Origin: Actinomycetota bacterium
GTDB lineage: Bacteria; Actinomycetota; Actinomycetes; S36-B12; UBA10799
Direction: 5' to 3'
Length of the DNA stretch: 9,177 nucleotides
NCBI GenBank assembly: GCA_003452655.1
Contig: DMNR01000227.1
Span: forward strand, 4,142 to 13,318
In this document: in pieces, positions 5,864 through 9,177 of the stretch
Position numbering within the stretch: position 1 is the first letter of the stretch
How the letters are laid out: each line of letters starts with the position of its first letter
Notes under the pieces: generated by a model
The model's input: the letters and a program-made list of their open reading frames with translations, nothing else
What the model was told of the DNA's origin: nothing
Database searches by the model: none
Translations under genes and position numbers: made by a program

Positions 5864-6841
5864 GTGAAGGCTTGGCGAGTTCACGAATTTGCCCCCTATC
5901 GTGAAGCCCTGATCTGGGAGGAGTGTCCCGACCCTGAACTTCCGAGCCCCGACTCAAGCGTGATCGAGGTCCATGCCGCTGGAGTCAACTTCCCGGACAT
6001 CCTCTTCATCCAGGGTGAGTATCAAATCAAACCTCCGCTGCCCTTCGTGCCGGGTATTGAGGCGGTGGGAACGGTCGTTGAGGTCGGAGCCGAAAGCAAG
6101 TACAAGATCGGTGACCGAATCGCGACTACCGGAATCGGAGCCTTCGCTGAAAAGATGGCCGCCCAAGATGCAATGACATTCCTGGTACCAACAGGCATGA
6201 ACAACGTCGATGCTGCCGCGATCCGCATCATCTATGAAACCTCCTACATGGCCATCAAGTACAAGGCCCAGATGCAGCCCGGCGAAGTCCTGCTCGTGCA
6301 CGGTGGTGCTGGCGGTGTCGGGACGTCCGCAATCCAAGTCGGCAAAGCACTTGGCGGCATGGTCATCGCCACCGCGACCGGCGACCGGGACATCCAGGTA
6401 TGCCTGGACACTGGTGCCGACCACGTCATCGACTGGCAGAACGAGGACATCGTCACCCGGGTCAAGGAACTGACGGATGGTCGCGGCGCGGACGTGATCT
6501 ACGACCCCGTGGGCGGTGATGCCTTTGATGCGTCAACCCACTGCATTAACTTCGAAGGGCGCTTGATTGTCATTGGCTTCGCGAGCGGCCGAATTCCCGA
6601 GATCAAGGGTCACATGATCTTGAATAAGAACATGTCCGTGATGGGGTTCTTCTGGACGAACTACCTGTTCAAGCGACCCGACCTGGTTGACGACTACCAG
6701 GATGAGATCAACCGGCTGTACCTCGAGGGCAAGTTTCCCCCGGTGGTATCCGCCGTTATGCCAATGAGTGACCTACCGGCATCCCTTGACATGATCATGA
6801 ACCGAGATGCATACGGCAAGATCGTTTTGGTCAACGACTAG
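5864..6841 (+). CDS. Zinc-independent quinone oxidoreductase-type MDR enzyme
   Basis: Predicted cytosolic NAD(P)H-dependent oxidoreductase of 325 residues, the usual length for the quinone oxidoreductase branch of the medium-chain dehydrogenase/reductase superfamily. The N-terminal GroES-like domain has the signature GVNFPDILFIQGEY (40-53) and PGIEAVGTVVEVG (64-76). The Rossmann domain has VHGGAGGVGTSAIQVGKALG (145-164), the nucleotide-binding glycine motif, then GADHVIDW (184-191) and GRGADVIYDPVGG (206-218). The catalytic and structural zinc ligands of alcohol dehydrogenases are absent, as expected for this branch. The substrate is likely a quinone or an activated alkene/enone, but the sequence does not say which. 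The GTG start has a good ribosome binding site. The gene stands alone on this strand. Its TAG stop shares the CTAG at 6838-6841 with the stop of the convergent membrane-protein gene. Confidence 0.92.
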   Translation: MKAWRVHEFAPYREALIWEECPDPELPSPDSSVIEVHAAGVNFPDILFIQGEYQIKPPLPFVPGIEAVGTVVEVGAESKYKIGDRIATTGIGAFAEKMAAQDAMTFLVPTGMNNVDAAAIRIIYETSYMAIKYKAQMQPGEVLLVHGGAGGVGTSAIQVGKALGGMVIATATGDRDIQVCLDTGADHVIDWQNEDIVTRVKELTDGRGADVIYDPVGGDAFDASTHCINFEGRLIVIGFASGRIPEIKGHMILNKNMSVMGFFWTNYLFKRPDLVDDYQDEINRLYLEGKFPPVVSAVMPMSDLPASLDMIMNRDAYGKIVLVND

Positions 6842-7731
6842 GCCTCATCGGGCACCGAGCTACCGTCAACTGGACTAACGGCTTTCGCCGCGGTTTCGTC
6901 GTGCGGGATCTCCGGTTCCGCCTGCCCTGCCAAGATAGTCGAGCAAATCAGCGCAAGAACAAATCCCACAACCGCTAGCGGCCAAAGGCCCTCACGCGTT
7001 CGGTCTCCAAGGAACAGGATTCCGATCAAGGACGGCAATACCGTTTCGATTCCGAAGACCAATGCAGTCACTGTCGTCACCGTCGCCCGCTGCAATGCTG
7101 AGGCGAAGAAGAGCAGACCTAGCGCACCGTAGATGACGACCGCGTACGCACTGGGATCCTTGAACAGCTCCCAAATTGGGTCGGGAACTTCAAGGCTGCG
7201 GGCCGCAATCCCCATGCCGCTGAACGCGACACCGCTGACCACGGCCAACCCGATGCCAGCTCGCCGCTCAGGCAGCCACGTAACGCCGAGAGCCAGCACG
7301 CCCACGACCACTACCCCGGCCAGCTCGAGCCAGCGCCACTGCAACGCGAGTTCCTGGGCCTGTTCCGGCTGCGCGGACAGCGCCAGCAAAATCAGGCCGA
7401 TCATCAAGCCCGGAAGCGCAAGCTTCTCCATACTCGAGAGCTTCACCTTGAGGAAGGTCACAGCCAAGATCGCCGTGATTCCGACGCTGCTGGCGATGAG
7501 TGCTTCGGACAAGAACAACGGCAAGAACTGGATCGCCACAATGCCGAGAACAAAACCGAGACCGTCTGCCGCTAGCCCGATGAGGCACGGCAGTTGCTTG
7601 ATCATTCGCATCATCAAGCGCGGGTCGAGCGCCCCAGATTTTTCAGTCCTGTCGGCAGCGACTGACTGCAGGATGGACCCGATCGCGTAGGACACCGCGG
7701 CAGCAAGTGCAGCGATCAGCCCAACGGTCAT
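6838..7731 (-). CDS. DMT-superfamily (EamA-like) integral membrane protein
   Basis: Polytopic membrane protein of 297 residues. I count about nine hydrophobic helices, near residues 2-24, 46-66, 69-94, 102-120, 135-153, 159-177, 195-213, 217-240 and 248-268. A hydrophilic tail of about 28 residues rich in Glu, Asp, Pro and Ala follows. The length, the two-half arrangement, the small-residue-rich first helix (AAAVSYAIGSILQ) and the conserved-looking last pair (IETVLPSLIGILFLGDR) suit the drug/metabolite transporter superfamily, whose typical members have ten helices. The substrate cannot be read from the sequence. A NIPA-like cation transporter or an EamA exporter are both possible. The ATG at 7731 is preceded by GGATGAGG on the minus strand. 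It diverges from the alcohol dehydrogenase gene and converges with the oxidoreductase gene, overlapping it by 4 bp. Confidence 0.8.
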   Translation of the reverse strand: MTVGLIAALAAAVSYAIGSILQSVAADRTEKSGALDPRLMMRMIKQLPCLIGLAADGLGFVLGIVAIQFLPLFLSEALIASSVGITAILAVTFLKVKLSSMEKLALPGLMIGLILLALSAQPEQAQELALQWRWLELAGVVVVGVLALGVTWLPERRAGIGLAVVSGVAFSGMGIAARSLEVPDPIWELFKDPSAYAVVIYGALGLLFFASALQRATVTTVTALVFGIETVLPSLIGILFLGDRTREGLWPLAVVGFVLALICSTILAGQAEPEIPHDETAAKAVSPVDGSSVPDEA

Positions 7732-7802
7732 GCCTCATCCAACCAGAGCCACGCCCTTGCGGCGAGGTAGCGACAACCCGATGGGAGGAGCAAGCTTGCG
7801 CC
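7732..7802. promoter_or_regulatory. Short divergent control region
   Basis: Only 71 bp separate the divergent starts of the membrane-protein gene (7731, minus) and the alcohol dehydrogenase gene (7803, plus). Both promoters and both ribosome binding sites must fit here or reach into the coding sequences. GGGAGGAG at 7783-7790 is the plus-strand ribosome binding site, about 12 bases from the ATG. No clear -10/-35 pairs are visible. Confidence 0.45.
7787..7802 (+). repeat. Inverted repeat between ribosome binding site and ATG
   Basis: The core GCAAGCTTGC (7790-7799) is a perfect 10-bp palindrome. Extending outward gives 7 of 8 paired positions over 7787-7802, with one A/G mismatch. It begins inside the GGAGG ribosome binding site and ends directly before the ATG at 7803. 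It could be an operator dyad, or in RNA a small hairpin that hides the ribosome binding site. Confidence 0.5.
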
Positions 7803-8852
7803 ATGACGGATTTGATCTCGGACAGGTTTGCCATGGTGCTCCACGAACCGGGCAGCACCGAACAGAATCGATTGGTTCCGACAACGACTGCGCCGCTGCA
7901 TCCCGGCGCTGGTGAAGTGCGGGTCGCGATGGCCGCCTGCGCAGTCTGCCGGACTGATCTGCAAATTGTGTCCGGTGATCTACCCGCCCACCGACTGCCC
8001 ATCGTGCCCGGGCATCAGGTCGTAGGGGTCATAGACGCAGTGGGATCAGGCGTGGACGCGTCTCGGATGGGCGAGGCCGTCGGCGTCTCCTGGTTCGCCG
8101 GATCGTGTGGGCATTGTCAGTGGTGTTTGACCGGCCGCCAGAATCTCTGCGAACAGGCGGAGTTCACCGGCTGGTACCGCGACGGTGGATACGCGACGTC
8201 GATGCTCGCCCGCGCTGACTGCGCATTCGAGTTGCCCGCCGACTACCGCCCCGACCTAACTGGCGAGCAGCGAGCAGTCGCACTGTCGCCTCTGTTGTGT
8301 GGCGGCGTCATCGGCTATCGGTCGCTACGGATTGCAGAGGTCGGTCCACAATCTGCTGGACTTCGCCTCGGACTCTATGGATACGGAGCCTCCGCGACGC
8401 TCGTTCTGCAAGTTGCGAAATTCTGGGGCGTAGAACCGTACGTGGTGACCCGGTCGGAACCCGAGGTACAGCGCGCACTCGCGGCGGGAGCTACCTGGGC
8501 CGGCACCTACGACCAGGCACTGCCCGTCAAGCTGAATTCCGCAATCACCTTCGCACCGTCGGGTGACGTTGTGATCACTGCGCTCAAGGCTCTCGAGCGC
8601 GGCGGAACGGTTGCCGTAAATGCCATCCATCTGGATCGGGTCCCCGAGTTCAACTACGACGACCTCTGGTGGGAACGATCGATTCGATCCGTTGCGAATG
8701 TGACTCCCGCGGACGTCCGAGAATTCTTGGCCTTGGTGGGACCGGCCGGTGTGCAAACGATCTACGAAGAACTCCCCCTCGCGCAAGCCAACACTGCACT
8801 GCGTCGCCTGAGTGCCGGAGACGTCTCCGGTTCCCTAGTGCTCACGACGTAG
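7803..8852 (+). CDS. Zinc-dependent alcohol dehydrogenase, AdhA-like MDR family
   Basis: Predicted cytosolic NAD(P)-dependent alcohol dehydrogenase of 349 residues. Catalytic zinc ligands are C49 (in AVCRTDLQ), H71 (in PGHQVVG) and C166 (in PLLCGG). The structural zinc site is CGHCQWCLTGRQNLC, with cysteines 102, 105, 108 and 116. The Rossmann motif is GLYGYGASA (190-198). These motifs, with FTGWYRDGGYA and the late SIRSVANVT, match the zinc-binding alcohol dehydrogenase subfamily typified by mycobacterial AdhA (TIGR02822, from memory). The residue after H71 is glutamine, where most MDR alcohol dehydrogenases have glutamate. The natural alcohol or aldehyde cannot be inferred. The ATG at 7803 follows GGGAGGAG at a long spacing. 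The ATG at 7833 (MVLHEPG) is an alternative with a weaker AGG site and would match the usual family N-terminus. A small membrane-protein gene follows 10 bp after the stop and is probably cotranscribed. Confidence 0.92.
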   Translation: MTDLISDRFAMVLHEPGSTEQNRLVPTTTAPLHPGAGEVRVAMAACAVCRTDLQIVSGDLPAHRLPIVPGHQVVGVIDAVGSGVDASRMGEAVGVSWFAGSCGHCQWCLTGRQNLCEQAEFTGWYRDGGYATSMLARADCAFELPADYRPDLTGEQRAVALSPLLCGGVIGYRSLRIAEVGPQSAGLRLGLYGYGASATLVLQVAKFWGVEPYVVTRSEPEVQRALAAGATWAGTYDQALPVKLNSAITFAPSGDVVITALKALERGGTVAVNAIHLDRVPEFNYDDLWWERSIRSVANVTPADVREFLALVGPAGVQTIYEELPLAQANTALRRLSAGDVSGSLVLTT

Positions 8853-8862
8853 AGTGCTCGCC

Positions 8863-9177
8863 ATGGCCAACTTCCCCACCGCACCCATCGCCGCCGCCGG
8901 ACTTATCGCGGGCTTCGCAGTCGCTGACGCCACCGGCAACCGACCGCTCGGCGGTGTTGTACTGGCCGTCGGTGGAATCACCTGTGCCTGGGCGTGGAAT
9001 CGGAAGTCGGGGCCGCTCACCGCCGGAGCATTGCTCGCGACCTACGTTGCCGCGTTCGCTGTCTCCCATCCACTCGCGAAACAGATCGGCGCGTGGCCAA
9101 GCGTGTTGGCTGTGTCAGCGGTCACTGCTGGTGCCGCCTACGTCGGCTCGGACAGGCGGCCCGCGATCACGAGGACT
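8863..9177 (+). CDS. Small conserved-looking membrane protein (3' end beyond window)
   Basis: An open frame of 105 codons runs from the ATG at 8863 to the last base without a stop, so the gene is cut by the window edge. The product starts MANFPTAPIAAAGLIAGFAV and has four likely membrane segments, about residues 7-24, 28-46, 51-69 and 76-96, followed by a basic stretch SDRRP. Features such as TGNRPLGG, the FAVSHPLAKQIGAWPSV segment and a C-terminal DRR recall a small uncharacterised actinobacterial membrane protein family, but I cannot name it. It starts 10 bp after the alcohol dehydrogenase stop in the same direction, which suggests an operon. A weak GAG precedes the ATG. An in-frame GTG at 8854 would add three residues. 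Confidence 0.75.
   Translation, partial: MANFPTAPIAAAGLIAGFAVADATGNRPLGGVVLAVGGITCAWAWNRKSGPLTAGALLATYVAAFAVSHPLAKQIGAWPSVLAVSAVTAGAAYVGSDRRPAITRT

Noticed and set aside
5724..5957. Minus-strand open frame of 77 codons across the divergent promoter region.
   Set aside because: No ribosome binding site or recognisable motif, and it overlaps the start of the clear oxidoreductase gene.
7707..7802. Upstream extension of the alcohol dehydrogenase by 32 residues.
   Set aside because: It would overlap the divergent membrane-protein gene and read through the ribosome binding site. The extra residues do not resemble an MDR N-terminus.
1..9177. CRISPR arrays, tRNA or rRNA genes, insertion sequences, phage or toxin-antitoxin genes.
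   Set aside because: Read through for spaced repeats, cloverleaf-like segments, transposase motifs and terminal repeats; none seen.

Overview
The window looks like a chromosomal segment of a high-GC Gram-positive bacterium (Actinomycetota). This rests on the GC-rich sequence, GTG and TTG starts, lipobox-type lipoproteins, and a bifunctional penicillin-binding protein ending in one PASTA domain and carrying cysteine positions I recall from actinobacterial class A PBPs. It also rests on an AdhA-like zinc alcohol dehydrogenase of an actinobacterial type. I cannot name the genus. I see no tRNA, rRNA, CRISPR array, insertion sequence or prophage gene. Coding density is very high, and the longest gene-free stretch is 156 bp.

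Layout: (1) 116-913 (+) is a secreted protein with a BPL_N-type glutamine-amidotransferase-like domain. (2) 5707 down to 933 (-) is a compact four-gene run that I read as one operon. Its order is a small lipoprotein, a 501-residue single-pass membrane protein of unknown function, a second small lipoprotein, and the PASTA-bearing class A PBP. The last three genes are joined by two ATGA stop/start overlaps, so translation is probably coupled. All four products are predicted to sit at or outside the membrane, and the two lipoproteins look distantly alike. (3) 5708-5863 is a divergent promoter region. (4) 5864-6841 (+) is a zinc-independent quinone oxidoreductase-type MDR enzyme. Its stop codon shares a CTAG with the stop of the convergent DMT-type membrane protein at 6838-7731 (-). 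(5) 7732-7802 is a second divergent control region, with a palindrome between the ribosome binding site and the start of the next gene. (6) 7803-8852 (+) is a zinc-dependent alcohol dehydrogenase with all zinc ligands present. It is followed 10 bp later by a small membrane protein at 8863, which runs off the window end.

The most interesting unit is the four-gene envelope operon. It tightly couples a cell-wall synthase to three exported proteins, two lipid-anchored and one membrane-anchored. This is a plausible but unproven accessory or regulatory module for peptidoglycan synthesis. The other genes look like ordinary accessory metabolism (two different MDR oxidoreductases and a transporter-like protein). 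All functional statements come from motifs read by eye and family knowledge; no database search was run.
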